Shown piece by piece: positions 9,050-19,349 of a DNA stretch of 64,000 nucleotides. The DNA comes from an uncultured Opitutia bacterium (GTDB lineage: Bacteria; Verrucomicrobiota; Verrucomicrobiia; Opitutales; Opitutaceae): positions 62,001 to 126,000 of the forward strand of contig CAIRCN010000074.1 in NCBI GenBank assembly GCA_903877135.1. The letters are read 5' to 3'. Under the pieces are notes generated by a model. That model was not told where the DNA came from. It did not search any database and saw only the letters and a list, made by a program, of their open reading frames with translations. A program made the translations under genes and the position numbers. How positions within the stretch are numbered: position 1 is the first letter of the stretch; each line of letters starts with the position of its first letter.

Positions 9050-10352
9050 GTGAAAGGCATGGAGTCGTTACGGTTTTTTGCCAACTTGTCGCGTATGAAA
9101 GCGAACCGGCATTCCCGTCCAATGGCACGTGCGGGGCGGCTGGAAGCGGTTGCCGAGGTGCAGGGGCTCTATGGTCCGTTCACGTTTTCCGAAAGGTTGT
9201 TTCAGCGGATTTGGCTGCAGGGCGACTTTGACCGCGGGGCCGCAAACACTTCGGCTGGGCGGCGGGTCCGCGTCATTCATCCTGGCCGCTGGAACCGGCT
9301 GGGTGGACCCGATTTTCGGGATACGCGTGTACAATTCGAGGATGGGGATGAGCGAGTGGGGACTTCGAACTGCATCTGCATGCTGCCGACTGGGTCGAGC
9401 ATGGCCACGCTAACGACCGGGCCTATGACGGAGTGATTCTCCATGTGGTGTTATTTCCGCCGCCGCCGGGGTCGATCACGATTGGGGCGGCGGGACGTGA
9501 AATTCCCGTGCTGCCGTTCCTGCCGTGGCTGCATCACGATTTGGAGGAATATGCGGCGGAGGAGGCGGTGGAGCACTTGGCGAACCGGCCGGCTTCTCTG
9601 GTTCTGGAACGACTTGGTGGGCTGGCGCCAGCGCAGCTAGATCAGTTACTGCGGGGGCACTCCGAGCAGCGCTGGAGGCAGAAAGTGCACTTTGCCCGGC
9701 TGCGCATGCAACGACTCGGCTGGGAGGCGGCCTGCCACTCCACCGCACTGGAGATATTGGGCTACCGGTTCAATCGCACCCCGATGCTCCGGGTTGCCGG
9801 TCAATGGCCACTGGCCGCGTGGGCCGGCGGTGGGATCGACGTTAGGAAGTTTTCCAGGGCGAGTCGGAGGCTTGGACGGTGCAGGGAGTGCGACCGGCAA
9901 ATCACCCGCGGGCGCGGTTGCGATAATACGCGGCGTGGACCTCCGCGCGCCCCGATCGGCCGGCGCGGCTAGCAGAAACGGAAACGGAGTTTTCTGCGAT
10001 CGGCGCCGCGGAGACGACAGAGTCTGTGCGCCGGACTCATCGCTTCCGCGCTATGCGCGACGCGATGGCCGCGTCGGTTTGCGGCCCGGCGATCTCCGGC
10101 ACGCGGTTCGACAATCTTGTCTGCGACGGCTTCCTACCGTTGCTCGCCACGCGCGGCGGGATTTACGAGTTTAGCTATTGGACGCATTGGTTTCCCGGCG
10201 ACCTGCCGCCGTTGGTGGGGCGCGCTCTGCGGGATCTCGGAGTCTTTACTGGTCGAACCAGCCCGGCCTGTCACGGCACGGCGCAGAGGCTGCTGGGCTG
10301 GCTGATCGAGTGTGAGCGCCAAACTTCGGCTGCGGCGGGGAGCGGGGCTTGA
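9050..10352 (+). pseudogene. DUF2851 family protein, broken by two frameshifts and a stop
   Basis: Three consecutive frames together give a near-complete DUF2851 protein of unknown function. Frame 2 encodes GLYGPFTFSERLFQRIW up to about 9355. Frame 1 resumes with GDFELHLHAADWVEHGH. After about 9855 frame 3 encodes EAWTVQGVRPANHPRARLR, then an in-frame TAA where the family has Gln, then YAAW and a normal C-terminus (FPGDLPPLVGRALRDLG). Both frameshifts look like single-base losses in homopolymers (GGGG near 9358, TTTT near 9855): adding one base back restores VGDFEL and KFFQGE. Three lesions make a true pseudogene more likely than a single read error. The start is uncertain (GTG 9050 or ATG 9059). 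Confidence 0.85.
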
Positions 10353-10378
10353 CAAGATTTGTGGGCAAACGGTAGTTT
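10349..10378 (+). promoter_or_regulatory. Candidate promoter for the nusA operon
   Basis: A perfect TTGACA -35 at 10349-10354 is followed after 18 bases by TAGTTT at 10373-10378, a weak -10. It overlaps the last codons of the DUF2851 remnant. Transcription would begin near 10385, just ahead of the terminator-like leader. Confidence 0.45.
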
Positions 10379-10396
10379 CACCAACTCAACAACACT

Positions 10397-10436
10397 CACT
10401 TTTCTAAAAGTGGGCCCTGCGGCCCGCTTTTTTTTT
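10397..10436 (+). terminator. Rho-independent terminator/attenuator in the nusA leader
   Basis: An 11-bp stem (AAAAGTGGGCC at 10406-10416, GGCCCGCTTTT at 10421-10431, one T-G pair) with loop CTGC, ending in nine Ts (10428-10436). It ends only 16 bases before the nusA ATG. The upstream CACTTTT (10397-10403) can pair with the same AAAAGTG arm (10406-10412), so two hairpins are mutually exclusive. It may simply end upstream transcription, or it may regulate nusA. Confidence 0.7.
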
Positions 10437-10452
10437 CCCACCTACCAGCCTT

Positions 10453-11679
10453 ATGAGCAGCGAAATTTTGTCCGTCCTCGAATACATGGAGAAGGAAAAG
10501 GGGATTCCGCGCGCCGACATGATCGCCACGATCGCGAACGCGTTGAAAACCGCGGCGCAAAAGGGGGTTAACTCCGGCCAGGAACTCCGGATCGACATCA
10601 ACCCGAAGAACGGCCAGCTCCACGCCTGGGCTGTGCTCAAGGTCGTCGATTCCATCAGCAATCCCAAGACGGAGATTCATGTTGAAAAGGCGCAGGCTGT
10701 TAAGCCCGGTGCGCTCATCGGGGAGATGATCGAAAAAGAAATCGATCCCGCCACGCTCGGCCGCATCGCGGCGCAGACGGCCCGGCAGGCCGTGATGCAG
10801 CGCCTGCGGCAGTTCGAGAAGGACCGCATTTTCGACGACTTCAAGGATCAGGTCGGAAACATCGTGACGGGCACCGTGCGCCGGCGCGAACGCAATGACC
10901 TGTTTGTCGACCTCGGTAAGGCCGAGGCGGTCATGCCCGGCAAGGAGCAGGTGCCCGGCGAGGAATATCAGCCTGGCGAGCGGATTCGCTGCCTCCTGCT
11001 TAATATCGAGAGCACGCCGCGCGGTCCCGAGATCATCCTGACCCGGAGCAGTCCGAAGTTTGTGCGTCGGCTCTTTGAGCTTGAGGTGACGGAGATCGCC
11101 GATGGCACGGTGAAGATCGAGGCGTTTGCCCGCGAACCGGGTTACCGCACGAAGATCGCCGTCACGAGCGCTGACTCCAAGGTCGATCCGGTCGGTGCCT
11201 GCGTCGGCGCCCGCGGTGCGCGGGTGAAAACGATCGTGCGCGAACTGAACGGCGAGAAGATCGACATCATCCGCTATTTTGCCGATCCACGCGAAATGAT
11301 CATCGAGGCGCTGAAGCCCGCCGTGCCGCGGGAGATCATCGTGGACGACAAGACCCACCGCATTTTGCTCCGAGTCGCGGCCGACGATCTGGCGATCGCC
11401 ATCGGGCGCAAGGGCCAGAACGCGCGCCTCACATCGCGGCTGATTGGCTGGCGGCTCGACATCGAGGAATTCCACGCCGCGGGCGACGATCCGCGCGGCA
11501 ACGCCATCGCCTCGCTGGTGAAAGCCTTTGCGCTCGACGCCGGTATCGCCGGCCGCCTGGTCGACATGGGTATCAATTCCCCGGCGGCATTCGAGGGCGT
11601 CGAGGCGCCTGACCTGGTCGATGCGGGTTTCACCGCCGAGGAGGCCGAGGCCATCATCGGCCGCGTCACCAAGTCCTGA
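10453..11679 (+). CDS. nusA: Transcription termination/antitermination factor NusA
   Basis: A 408-residue cytoplasmic RNA polymerase-binding factor that promotes pausing, termination and antitermination. Domains in order: N-terminal RNAP-binding domain (about 1-130), S1 domain ([20 protein letters not shown], about 135-200), KH1 ([19 protein letters not shown]), KH2 ([18 protein letters not shown]), and a short helix-hairpin-helix tail (about 360-408). This is the short form, without the enterobacterial pair of acidic repeats. It heads nusA-infB-rbfA-nrnA-truB-ribF. No rimP lies upstream, where a DUF2851 remnant sits instead. A terminator-like hairpin just before its start suggests autoregulation. 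Confidence 0.97.
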   Translation: MSSEILSVLEYMEKEKGIPRADMIATIANALKTAAQKGVNSGQELRIDINPKNGQLHAWAVLKVVDSISNPKTEIHVEKAQAVKPGALIGEMIEKEIDPATLGRIAAQTARQAVMQRLRQFEKDRIFDDFKDQVGNIVTGTVRRRERNDLFVDLGKAEAVMPGKEQVPGEEYQPGERIRCLLLNIESTPRGPEIILTRSSPKFVRRLFELEVTEIADGTVKIEAFAREPGYRTKIAVTSADSKVDPVGACVGARGARVKTIVRELNGEKIDIIRYFADPREMIIEALKPAVPREIIVDDKTHRILLRVAADDLAIAIGRKGQNARLTSRLIGWRLDIEEFHAAGDDPRGNAIASLVKAFALDAGIAGRLVDMGINSPAAFEGVEAPDLVDAGFTAEEAEAIIGRVTKS

Positions 11680-11686
11680 CCGCCTT

Positions 11687-11699
11687 AACCGTCATTTTC
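11687..11699 (+). promoter_or_regulatory. Shared 13-base motif upstream of infB
   Basis: AACCGTCATTTTC lies 20 bases before the infB start. The identical 13-mer lies 12 bases before the ahcY start at 41316-41328. Both follow a CCGCCTT string after the previous gene's stop. The function is unknown; a role in translation initiation without a Shine-Dalgarno site is a guess. Confidence 0.3.
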
Positions 11700-11719
11700 T
11701 TTTTTCCGATCTGCACCTG

Positions 11720-14173
11720 ATGAGCCTCCGCATTCACGAACTAGCCAAACGCCACAACATGGAAGGCAAGGACATGCTGGCCCTGCTCAGGGAGCGAGGC
11801 TATGTCTCCGCGGACACCAAATCGGTTTCGAGCACAGTCAGTAAAATTTACATCGAGGAGATAGAAAAGGAATTTGCGGCCAAAGCGACCGCCACAGCCA
11901 AGGCTTCCGCGCCAGTGGAGTCGGCAATTTCGGCACCTGCGATCCAGGCTCCGGACGCGGAAGCTCCTGTCGTGCGGTTGCCGGCCGGTGCCTTTGTAAA
12001 ATCCAAGGATGATGTGGTAAAAGAGCGCGAGGTTGCAGCCGCGGCGAAAGTGGTGGCGCATCAACCCGCCGCGATCGCTCCATTTCCGGTGAAAGCACCG
12101 CCGCCGTTACCCGCACCAGCAGCGCCGCGGTTTATTTCGGCTCCGCCCCCGCTGCCGCGCATGGCACCACCGCCCGTGCCCGTCTTGCCGCCCAAGGTTT
12201 TCGCGCCGCCGCCCGTGGCCCCGGTCCCGGTGGTGATCCCCCCGGTAGCGAAGAGTCCGGTGCAGCCTCCACCGCCGCCGCCACGTTTTGCCCCGATCGC
12301 CCCGCCGCCGCTCCCGGGTTCGTCACCCGCGCCTGTGCCGTCGCTTTCCGCTTCGGCGGCTGCGCCCGCCGAGCCGCGGACCGGCGAGATCAAGCTCATC
12401 CAACTGAAGCCGCCGATCGTCGTCCGCGATTTCGCCACGGCGCTCGGGCTCAAGCCGTTCAAGCTCATTTCTGAACTGAACCAGGCGGGCGGTTTCGCCT
12501 CGATGAATTCCAACATCGAGGAGGCCGTCGCCGTCAAGGTCGCCGAGAAACACGGGTTCCTGCTCGAGATCAAACACCGCGGCGATCCCGCCGTGCAGCA
12601 GCTGGCGCACAAGGAAAAAAAGGAAAAAAAGCCCGAGGAGGACGAGTCCAAGCATCTCGTGTCGCGCCCGCCCGTCGTGTGCATCCTCGGCCATGTCGAT
12701 CACGGCAAGACCTCGCTGCTCGACGCCATCCGCAAGGCCAATGTCGCCGCAGGCGAGGCCGGCGGCATCACGCAGCACATCGGCGCCTATCAGATCGAGT
12801 TTCAGGGGCGTAAACTCACCTTCCTCGACACGCCCGGTCACGCGGCGTTTTCCAAGATGCGCGCCCGCGGCGCCGAGGTCACAGACATCGCGGTGCTCGT
12901 GGTGGCGGCCGACGACGGCTTCATGCCGCAGACCGACGAAGCGTTGAAGCATGTGCAGACCGCGAAGGTCGCACTGATCGTCGCGGCTAACAAAATGGAC
13001 GCCAAGGGCGCGAATCTCGACCAGGTCAAGACCCAGATGCAGCAGCGCAACATCGCCCCCGAGGACTGGGGTGGCGAGACGATCACCGTGCCGGTCTCTG
13101 CGACCAAAGGGCAAGGTATCGACACCCTGCTTGAGATGATTCTCCTCCAGGCCGACGTGCTTGAACTCAAGGCCAACCCGAAGGCTCCGGCCAGCGGCGT
13201 GGTCATCGAGTCAGAGATCGACTTTGGCCGCGGCCCGCTGGCCACCGTCATCGTGCAGCGCGGCACGCTGCGCGTCGGCGACGCCATCGTCAGCGGTCCC
13301 AACTACGCGAAGGTGCGCGCCATGTTCGACGACAAGGGCGAGAACCTCAAGGAAGCCCCCCCCGGCACGCCGGTGCGCGTGATCGGCTGGTCGGGCACGC
13401 CCGACAGCGGCGCCACGTTCAAGGCCGTCAAAAATTCCCGCGAGGCCGAGAAGATCGCCGAGGAGGAGCAGTTCCGCCTCAAGCAGGCCGTCACCACCGC
13501 GGCCGCGGTGCCGAAGGAAGTTTCCGTGGAGCAACTCTTCGCCAACATCGCCGCGACCACGGCGAAGGTGCTCAAGCTCATCATCAAGACCGACGTCTTT
13601 GGCTCCGCGGAAGCGGTGCGCTCCGTGCTCGAGGGCATCAAAAGCGCGAAGGTTTCGGTCGAGATCGTTTCGGTCGAGGTGGGCCTCGTCACAAAAAACG
13701 ACGTGCTCATGGCCGGCGCCGCCGGCTCGGTCATCGTCGGTTTCCACACGAAGCTGGAGCCCGGGGTCACTTCGCTCGCGAAGCACCACAGTGTCCGCAT
13801 CGAGACTTACGACATTATTTACGAGATGGGCGACAAGGTGCGCGAGATGATGGCCGACCTGCTCGATCCCGACCTCAAAGAAATCAAGCTCGGCGGAGCC
13901 GAGGTCCGGCAGGTGTTTCCGCTGGCGAAAGGTTTTGTGGCGGGCTGTCTCGTCACCGAGGGCAAAATCATCCGCAACGGTGCCGCCCGCTTGCGCCGCG
14001 GCCGGGAGATTGTTTATGAGGGCAAGATCGCCACGCTCAAACGATTCAAGGACGACGCCAACGAAGTCCGCGCCGGCCTTGAATGCGGTGTCAAACTCGA
14101 CGACTTCAACGGCTACCAGGCCGGCGACGCCATTGAGGTATACGAGGTGCAAAAGGTCCGGGCCTCGCTGTAA
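11720..14173 (+). CDS. infB: Translation initiation factor IF-2
   Basis: An 817-residue GTPase that places fMet-tRNA on the 30S subunit. The N-terminal IF2_N module ([20 protein letters not shown]) is followed by a long Pro/Ala-rich linker (about 60-220), a second IF2_N-like segment, then the G domain with GHVDHGKTS (G1), DTPGH (G3), NKMD (G4) and VSATKGQG. Domains II, III and the C-terminal fMet-tRNA-binding domain complete it. The ATG at 11720 gives the canonical N-terminus; the open frame extends upstream inside nusA but without similarity. It lies 40 bases after nusA, and no Shine-Dalgarno sequence precedes the start. Confidence 0.97.
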   Translation: MSLRIHELAKRHNMEGKDMLALLRERGYVSADTKSVSSTVSKIYIEEIEKEFAAKATATAKASAPVESAISAPAIQAPDAEAPVVRLPAGAFVKSKDDVVKEREVAAAAKVVAHQPAAIAPFPVKAPPPLPAPAAPRFISAPPPLPRMAPPPVPVLPPKVFAPPPVAPVPVVIPPVAKSPVQPPPPPPRFAPIAPPPLPGSSPAPVPSLSASAAAPAEPRTGEIKLIQLKPPIVVRDFATALGLKPFKLISELNQAGGFASMNSNIEEAVAVKVAEKHGFLLEIKHRGDPAVQQLAHKEKKEKKPEEDESKHLVSRPPVVCILGHVDHGKTSLLDAIRKANVAAGEAGGITQHIGAYQIEFQGRKLTFLDTPGHAAFSKMRARGAEVTDIAVLVVAADDGFMPQTDEALKHVQTAKVALIVAANKMDAKGANLDQVKTQMQQRNIAPEDWGGETITVPVSATKGQGIDTLLEMILLQADVLELKANPKAPASGVVIESEIDFGRGPLATVIVQRGTLRVGDAIVSGPNYAKVRAMFDDKGENLKEAPPGTPVRVIGWSGTPDSGATFKAVKNSREAEKIAEEEQFRLKQAVTTAAAVPKEVSVEQLFANIAATTAKVLKLIIKTDVFGSAEAVRSVLEGIKSAKVSVEIVSVEVGLVTKNDVLMAGAAGSVIVGFHTKLEPGVTSLAKHHSVRIETYDIIYEMGDKVREMMADLLDPDLKEIKLGGAEVRQVFPLAKGFVAGCLVTEGKIIRNGAARLRRGREIVYEGKIATLKRFKDDANEVRAGLECGVKLDDFNGYQAGDAIEVYEVQKVRASL

Positions 14174-14175
14174 TT

Positions 14176-14255
14176 TTTTGATTTTCGGTTCTCGATTTTC
14201 GATTGGTCGCGGCGGATCTTGAAAATCGAAAATTCAAAATCCAGAATCGAAAATC
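14176..14255. repeat. Imperfect inverted repeat between infB and rbfA
   Basis: A left arm rich in GATTTTCG (14176-14204) is largely complementary to a right arm rich in CGAAAATC (14221-14255), with a GC-rich centre. The arms are also internally repetitive, with the TTTTCGAT unit repeated. There is no clean T-run after it, so it looks like an intergenic repeat or mRNA hairpin rather than a classic terminator. Confidence 0.6.
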
Positions 14256-14257
14256 CC

Positions 14258-14626
14258 ATGAGCAACCGCACGCTCCGCGTCAACGAGCTGATTCAGCGCG
14301 AAATCAGTGCCATCCTCCGGCAGGATTACCAGAGCGAGTCCGTGGCCATCACGATCACGGAGGTGCGGGTCGCGCCCGACCTGCGCGATGCTCGGGTGTT
14401 TGTCTCCGTGGTGGGCGAGGAGGCGGCGCAGACCGCCCGGCTGCGCTGGCTGCGTGCCCACGCCCGCCCGATCCGGCAGGAACTGGGCCGTCGCATTGTG
14501 CTCAAATACATGCCGCGCTTCGAATACCTGCTCGATCATTCCGTCGAGCGCGGCACCCACCTCCTGAAACTTCTGGACGAAGTCGCCCCGGCGCCCGATG
14601 CCGCCCTGCCCCCCGAGGAAACCTGA
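14258..14626 (+). CDS. rbfA: Ribosome-binding factor A
   Basis: A 122-residue KH-fold protein that matures the 30S subunit and 16S 5' end. Family hallmarks are RVNELIQREISAILRQ at the N-terminus, ITEVRVAPDLRDARVFVSV in the middle, and RFEYLLDHSVERGTHL toward the end. The ATG at 14258 is preferred because the preceding in-frame codons come from the intergenic repeat. It lies between infB and nrnA as in many bacteria, and its stop is one base before the GTG of nrnA. Confidence 0.95.
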   Translation: MSNRTLRVNELIQREISAILRQDYQSESVAITITEVRVAPDLRDARVFVSVVGEEAAQTARLRWLRAHARPIRQELGRRIVLKYMPRFEYLLDHSVERGTHLLKLLDEVAPAPDAALPPEET

Positions 14627-14627
14627 C

Positions 14628-15647
14628 GTGGAGAAATTCTACCCCGAATTCTCGGCGCGCTTCGCGCAACTCGTGACTGGTCTCGCCGGCCGTCCGGTCG
14701 CCGTGGTCGGCCACGCCCGGCCCGACGGGGATTGCATCGGCTCGCAGATCGCCCTAGCGCGCGTGCTGCAGACGCTGGGATTTGAAACCGTCTGCGTGAA
14801 TGCCGACGCCGTGCCGCGCCGGCTCCAGTTTCTGGTGACGGGTATGCGATTCCTGCGCACGGACGAGTTGCTGCTGGACCACACGGACTATGCTGCGGTG
14901 TTTGTCGATTGCGCCGACCACGAGCGGGCAGGCGAGCGGCTCAAGGCGCAGTTTCCGGCCCCGGTGGCCTGCATCGACCATCACCTGTCCAATGTCGGCT
15001 TTGCGGACTGCAATCTGGTGGACAGCGGGTCGGCCGCGACCTGCGAAATCTTGGCGGGCCTGTTTTTCGACAACGGGCTGACGGTCGATGCTCAGACAGC
15101 GCAGGGGCTCTACACCGGCATCCTCACCGACACCGGCCAGTTCCGCTTCACCTCCACCTCGCGACGGACCTTTCTATTGGCGGCCGAACTGATGGCGCGC
15201 GGGGCGCAGCCGACTGAGGCGGGGTTTGAGCTCTACGAGCGGGAAACGACGGGCAAACTCCAGCTCCTGCAGCGTTTTCTCTCGTCGCTGCGCATGGAGT
15301 GCGACGGTCGCGTCTGCATCGGCACGCTTTCCGGTGGCATCTTTGCTGAAACCGGCACCAGCGCCGAGGATACGGAGGGTTTGGTGGACTATGCCCGCTG
15401 CATCGACGGCGTGGACGTCGGAGTCCTCATCGAGGAGCGCGCCGATGGCACGGTAAAGGCGAGCCTGCGTTCCAGAAATCCCATTTTCCGTCTCGACCAG
15501 ATCGCCGGGAAATTTAACGGCGGCGGCCACGCGTGCGCGGCCGGCCTCAACCTCAAGCAGGGCGCTCACGATTTCCGCGAACGCCTCGTGGCAGCACTGG
15601 CGCGACAGTTTGCCGCGATCGAGGTCAGTGGAAATCCCGCATCGTGA
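14628..15647 (+). CDS. nrnA: DHH/DHHA1 phosphoesterase, NrnA-like nanoRNase
   Basis: A 339-residue protein of the NrnA/pAp-phosphatase group that degrades short oligonucleotides or cyclic dinucleotide products. Metal-binding motifs are visible: [12 protein letters not shown] (motif I), VDCADHER (motif II) and IDHHLSN (the DHH motif). The C-terminal DHHA1 substrate domain ends in the typical [12 protein letters not shown]. The GTG at 14628 is chosen because it follows the rbfA stop by one base and gives a family-like N-terminus. An ATG at 14598 would overlap rbfA. The stop overlaps the truB ATG by one base. Confidence 0.92.
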   Translation: MEKFYPEFSARFAQLVTGLAGRPVAVVGHARPDGDCIGSQIALARVLQTLGFETVCVNADAVPRRLQFLVTGMRFLRTDELLLDHTDYAAVFVDCADHERAGERLKAQFPAPVACIDHHLSNVGFADCNLVDSGSAATCEILAGLFFDNGLTVDAQTAQGLYTGILTDTGQFRFTSTSRRTFLLAAELMARGAQPTEAGFELYERETTGKLQLLQRFLSSLRMECDGRVCIGTLSGGIFAETGTSAEDTEGLVDYARCIDGVDVGVLIEERADGTVKASLRSRNPIFRLDQIAGKFNGGGHACAAGLNLKQGAHDFRERLVAALARQFAAIEVSGNPAS

Positions 15648-16369
15648 TGCTCCCCCGCAAAGAATTTGAAGGCGTGCTCCTCGTCGATAAACCGACCGAG
15701 CATACGTCGCACGACGTGGTGGCGCGCCTGCGGCGTAAGCTGAATATGCGTCGTATCGGCCACGCCGGCACGCTCGATCCGGCGGCCACTGGCCTGATGA
15801 TCCTCCTGATCGGCAAGGCCACGCGCATCTCGCAATACCTAATCAGCCTCGATAAGGAATACGAGGGCACGATCGAACTCGGCAAGGTGACCGACTCGCA
15901 GGACGCCGAGGGTGAGGTGCTCGAGACGCGCCCGGTGCCACCGCTGACCGAGGAAGAGGTGCGCGCAGTTTTCACCGGTTTTCTCGGCGACCAATACCAG
16001 ATGCCGCCGATGTTTTCGGCCATCAAGATCGGTGGCGTGCCGCTCTACAAGAACGCCCGTAAAGGCATCGAGATCGTCCGCGAGCCCCGCTTCATCCGGA
16101 TCATGAGTTTCGAGCTTTTGCGTTTCGCCCCGCCTCAGCTCGATTTTCGGCTGCGCTGCACCAAGGGCACCTACGTGCGGACGATTGCGCACGATCTCGG
16201 GCAGAAACTCGGCTGCGGCGGTCATCTCTCGGCCCTGCGGCGGACGGCCACGGACAAGTTTCACCTTTCCCAGGCGCTCACCCTCGACCAGATCGAGGCG
16301 CTCTCGATTCCGGAGATCGAGCGGCGCCTGATCCCAGTTTACGAGGCGGCGCCGGGCGTCGCGCTGTGA
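15647..16369 (+). CDS. truB: tRNA pseudouridine-55 synthase
   Basis: A 240-residue enzyme that makes pseudouridine 55 in the T-loop of tRNAs. The catalytic Asp44 lies in [12 protein letters not shown], and later motifs include [20 protein letters not shown] and [15 protein letters not shown]. It lacks a long C-terminal PUA extension, so it is the short form. Its ATG overlaps the nrnA TGA, and its own stop overlaps the ribF GTG (GTGA), which indicates tight translational coupling. Confidence 0.96.
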   Translation: MLPRKEFEGVLLVDKPTEHTSHDVVARLRRKLNMRRIGHAGTLDPAATGLMILLIGKATRISQYLISLDKEYEGTIELGKVTDSQDAEGEVLETRPVPPLTEEEVRAVFTGFLGDQYQMPPMFSAIKIGGVPLYKNARKGIEIVREPRFIRIMSFELLRFAPPQLDFRLRCTKGTYVRTIAHDLGQKLGCGGHLSALRRTATDKFHLSQALTLDQIEALSIPEIERRLIPVYEAAPGVAL

Positions 16370-17310
16370 ACTTGCCCGCGCAGTTCGGCCCACTGGATAC
16401 TGCGGTCCTTCCGTCGAGCCCGCTGCACCTCGCCATCGGCATGTTCGATGGCGTTCATCTCGGGCATCAGGCGGTGATCGAGGCGGCAGTCCAGTCGGCT
16501 CGGCGCAGCGGTGGCGTGGCGGCAGTGCTGACCTTTGCTCCGCACCCGAGCGCCCTGTTCCGGCCCGACCAGCCGACGCACCTCATCATGGATGCGCGCA
16601 CGAAGGCACGGGTGCTGGGCCGGCTCGGGGTTGCTGCGATGATCACGCAGCCATTCACCCCGGAGTTTGCGCGCATTGCCGCGGAGGATTTTATTCCGTG
16701 GCTTCAACAGCGGGCACCGCGACTGGCCACGATCTATGTGGGCGAGAACTGGCGCTTCGGGCGCGGTCGCAGCGGCGACATTGCCTTGCTGGTGGCCGAG
16801 GGGAAAAAACACGGCTTGCAGGTTTTCAGTAGCCCGCGCGTGAAGCTCGACGGCGAGCCGATCAGCAGCACGCGCCTCCGCACCTTGCTGGTAGCCGGCG
16901 AAATCGAAGCGGTCAACGGGTTACTCGGTTACATCTATTTTTCCGAAGGCGAGGTCGTGACAGGCCAGCGGCTGGGGCGAACCATGGGATTCCCCACGCT
17001 GAACCTCTCATGGCAACCCGATCTGCGGCCGAGGTTTGGCGTTTACATGGTGCGGGTGTCAGGGGCAAAAGCCGCCGGACCATTGCCGGGCGTGGCCAAC
17101 TTTGGACAGCGACCGACCGTGGAGCAAGCAGCGGAACCACGACTCGAAACGCATGTGCTCGGGGACTGCCCCTTCGGCGCGGGCGACGAGATCTCAGTGG
17201 AGTGGCTGCGTTTTCTGCGGCCGGAGACGAAGTTTGCTGGCATCATGGAACTACGCGCGCAGATTGAGCGCGACCGTGCAGCAGCGGCCGAAGATTTTTC
17301 CTTGCGCTGA
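16366..17310 (+). CDS. ribF: Bifunctional riboflavin kinase/FMN adenylyltransferase
   Basis: A 314-residue cytoplasmic enzyme converting riboflavin to FMN and then FAD. The N-terminal nucleotidyltransferase domain has [15 protein letters not shown] and [12 protein letters not shown], then [13 protein letters not shown] and SSTRLR. The C-terminal flavokinase domain has [11 protein letters not shown] and [11 protein letters not shown]. The GTG start overlaps the truB stop by four bases, and no later ATG preserves the nucleotide-binding motif. It is the last gene of the nusA operon; tRNA-Val follows after 37 bases. Confidence 0.96.
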   Translation: MNLPAQFGPLDTAVLPSSPLHLAIGMFDGVHLGHQAVIEAAVQSARRSGGVAAVLTFAPHPSALFRPDQPTHLIMDARTKARVLGRLGVAAMITQPFTPEFARIAAEDFIPWLQQRAPRLATIYVGENWRFGRGRSGDIALLVAEGKKHGLQVFSSPRVKLDGEPISSTRLRTLLVAGEIEAVNGLLGYIYFSEGEVVTGQRLGRTMGFPTLNLSWQPDLRPRFGVYMVRVSGAKAAGPLPGVANFGQRPTVEQAAEPRLETHVLGDCPFGAGDEISVEWLRFLRPETKFAGIMELRAQIERDRAAAAEDFSLR

Positions 17311-17347
17311 CGCAGACGGACCGCGTTACTCGCCCCCCTCACATTTT

Positions 17348-17424
17348 GGACCTTTAGCTCAGTTGGTTAGAGCGCTTCCTTGACATGGAAGAGGTCAACA
17401 GTTCGAGTCTGTTAAGGTCCACCA
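17348..17424 (+). tRNA. tRNA-Val (GAC anticodon)
   Basis: A complete cloverleaf. The acceptor stem GGACCTT pairs with AAGGTCC, and the D-arm is TAGCTCAGTTGGTTAGAGC. The anticodon stem CTTCC/GGAAG encloses the loop TTGACAT with anticodon GAC, the T-loop is GTTCGAGTC, and the discriminator A is followed by an encoded CCA. Confidence 0.97.
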
Positions 17425-17461
17425 TCTGGGAGTGCCGGTCTTGTTCGTTTCTACTGGAGAT

Positions 17462-17476
17462 GCCCGTATAACGGGC
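17462..17476 (+). other. Small hairpin between tRNA-Val and sppA
   Basis: GCCCGT and ACGGGC are perfectly complementary around the loop ATA, 16 bases before the sppA ATG. There is no U-run, so it is not a standard terminator. It may trim the tRNA precursor or structure the sppA leader. Confidence 0.35.
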
Positions 17477-17492
17477 TACATTGGCCGCCGAG

Positions 17493-19319
17493 ATGAAAAA
17501 TTTCTTCACGTCGTTGCTGGGGAGTCTCGTCGCGCTGTGCCTGTTCTTCGGAGGCGGGCTGCTGCTCCTATTAGGAATCATCGGCGGGATCGCCGCATTG
17601 AACCACAAGACCGTGACGGTCGAGCAGGGGTCTTATCTCGTGCTGGATCTGTCGGCAAACATCACGGATGCGCCGCCGGCGTTCGACTTCCGCGCACTCA
17701 GCGCCCGGCGCAACGACACCCTGCAACTGCGCACCATCACGCGCACCCTGCGCGCCGCCGCAAAGGACGACCGCATCGCCGGAGTGTTCATCAAGGGCGA
17801 TCTTTCGCCCGCGGGCTACGGCACGGGCTTTGCGGCGTTGAAGGAAGTGCGCGCGGCGCTGGTGGCGTTCAAGGCCAGCGGCAAGCCGATCAAGGCCTAT
17901 CTCACCTACGCCACCGCCAAGGACTATTATCTCGCGACGACGGCGAGCGATCTGGTGCTCGACCCGTATGGCATGATCATCATGCCGGGCTTGGCCAGCG
18001 AGCCGATGTTTTTCGCGGGGGCGTTCGAGCGGTTTGGGATCGGCGTGCAGGTCACGCGTGTTGGCAAATACAAGTCCTACGTCGAACCGTTTGTGCGCAA
18101 GGACATGAGTCCGGAAAACCGCGCCCAGGTGCAGAAATTGTTGGATGACATCTGGCAGGATCTCGTGGCCGACATGGCGGCGTCGCGCGGGCTGACGGCG
18201 GATAAAATTCAAAAGACCGTGGATGCCGAGGGGCTGATCCGCGCGACGGTGGCAAAAACAGCCAAGCTCGTGGACCGGGTGGCGTATCGCGACCAGGTCA
18301 TCGACGAACTGAAGAAACAGACCGGTCGCGCGCATTCGAAGGAGAGTTTCAAGCAGATCGCGCTCGCCGACTATTCGCGCGTGGCGAAGGACCCTGCCGA
18401 TGACGCCAAGGGCAAGGCCGCGGCCAAGAGCAAATCCGTGGGGCGGAACGCGCAGCTCGCGGTGGTGTATGCCGAGGGCAGCATCGTGGACGGCGAGGGC
18501 GACGAAGCTGGCGAGATCGGAGCGACGCGTTTCTCCCGCGAGCTGCGCCGTCTGCGGCAGGATGACGGCGTGAAGGCCGTGGTGCTGCGCGTGAACAGCC
18601 CCGGCGGCAGCGCATCGGCATCTGAGGCGATCCAGCGCGAGATCCGGCTGATGCGCAAAGTGAAGCCGGTGATCGTCTCGATGGGCACCTATGCGGCCTC
18701 GGGCGGCTATTGGATCGCAGCCTACGGCGACAGAATTTTCGCGGAACCCACGACCATCACCGGGTCGATCGGTGTCTTCGGGCTGCAGTTCGACATCAAG
18801 AAACTCGCGAACGATCTCGGGCTGACGTTCGATAGCGTGAAGACCGGCAAGTTTGCCGACACGCTCACGATCTCGCGTCCGAAAACGGACGAGGAGATGG
18901 CGGTCTTTCAGCGCATGGTGGATTGGATTTACGGGGAGTTCGTTGCGAAGGTCGCCGACGGCCGGCACCTCAAGCCGGAATTCGTGCAGGAAATCGCGCA
19001 GGGCCGGGTGTGGTCGGGGGCCGAGGCAAAGAAGCTTGGGCTGGTGGACGAAATCGGCGGGCTCGACCGGGCGGTGGAGTTTGCGGCGGCGAAGGCGGGA
19101 CTGGGGATGGGCTTCCGCATCGTCGAGTATCCGCGCAAAAAGGAATTTGCCGAGGCGCTGCAGGAGATTTTGGACAAAGTCTCACCAAACAGCGCGCGGG
19201 CGACGGGCGTCACCGAACAAATCACGCGGCGGTTGGAGGCGGAGCTGAATACGCTGCAGGCCTTCAACGATCCTGCGGGCATCTATGCGCGGCTGCCGCT
19301 CGACCTGATGATCCGCTGA
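17493..19319 (+). CDS. sppA: Signal peptide peptidase SppA, 67K type
   Basis: A 608-residue membrane-anchored Ser/Lys protease that digests cleaved signal peptides in the periplasm. One N-terminal membrane segment (about 10-36) is followed by two tandem S49 domains. The catalytic Lys is in GKYKSYVEPF (Lys194), and the nucleophile Ser403 is in YAASGGYW, which matches the long two-domain E. coli type. The segment VNSPGGSASASE is also conserved. ATG 17493 is preferred over a TTG at 17481. It is a single gene between tRNA-Val and the convergent dus gene, 30 bases away. Confidence 0.95.
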   Translation: MKNFFTSLLGSLVALCLFFGGGLLLLLGIIGGIAALNHKTVTVEQGSYLVLDLSANITDAPPAFDFRALSARRNDTLQLRTITRTLRAAAKDDRIAGVFIKGDLSPAGYGTGFAALKEVRAALVAFKASGKPIKAYLTYATAKDYYLATTASDLVLDPYGMIIMPGLASEPMFFAGAFERFGIGVQVTRVGKYKSYVEPFVRKDMSPENRAQVQKLLDDIWQDLVADMAASRGLTADKIQKTVDAEGLIRATVAKTAKLVDRVAYRDQVIDELKKQTGRAHSKESFKQIALADYSRVAKDPADDAKGKAAAKSKSVGRNAQLAVVYAEGSIVDGEGDEAGEIGATRFSRELRRLRQDDGVKAVVLRVNSPGGSASASEAIQREIRLMRKVKPVIVSMGTYAASGGYWIAAYGDRIFAEPTTITGSIGVFGLQFDIKKLANDLGLTFDSVKTGKFADTLTISRPKTDEEMAVFQRMVDWIYGEFVAKVADGRHLKPEFVQEIAQGRVWSGAEAKKLGLVDEIGGLDRAVEFAAAKAGLGMGFRIVEYPRKKEFAEALQEILDKVSPNSARATGVTEQITRRLEAELNTLQAFNDPAGIYARLPLDLMIR

Positions 19320-19349
19320 TTCCAGCTGGCGGTGTGCGGCAGGCGAGCG

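Noticed and set aside
9050-10352. Two or three separate small genes
   Set aside because: The three frames align end to end with one DUF2851 protein, so one broken gene explains them.
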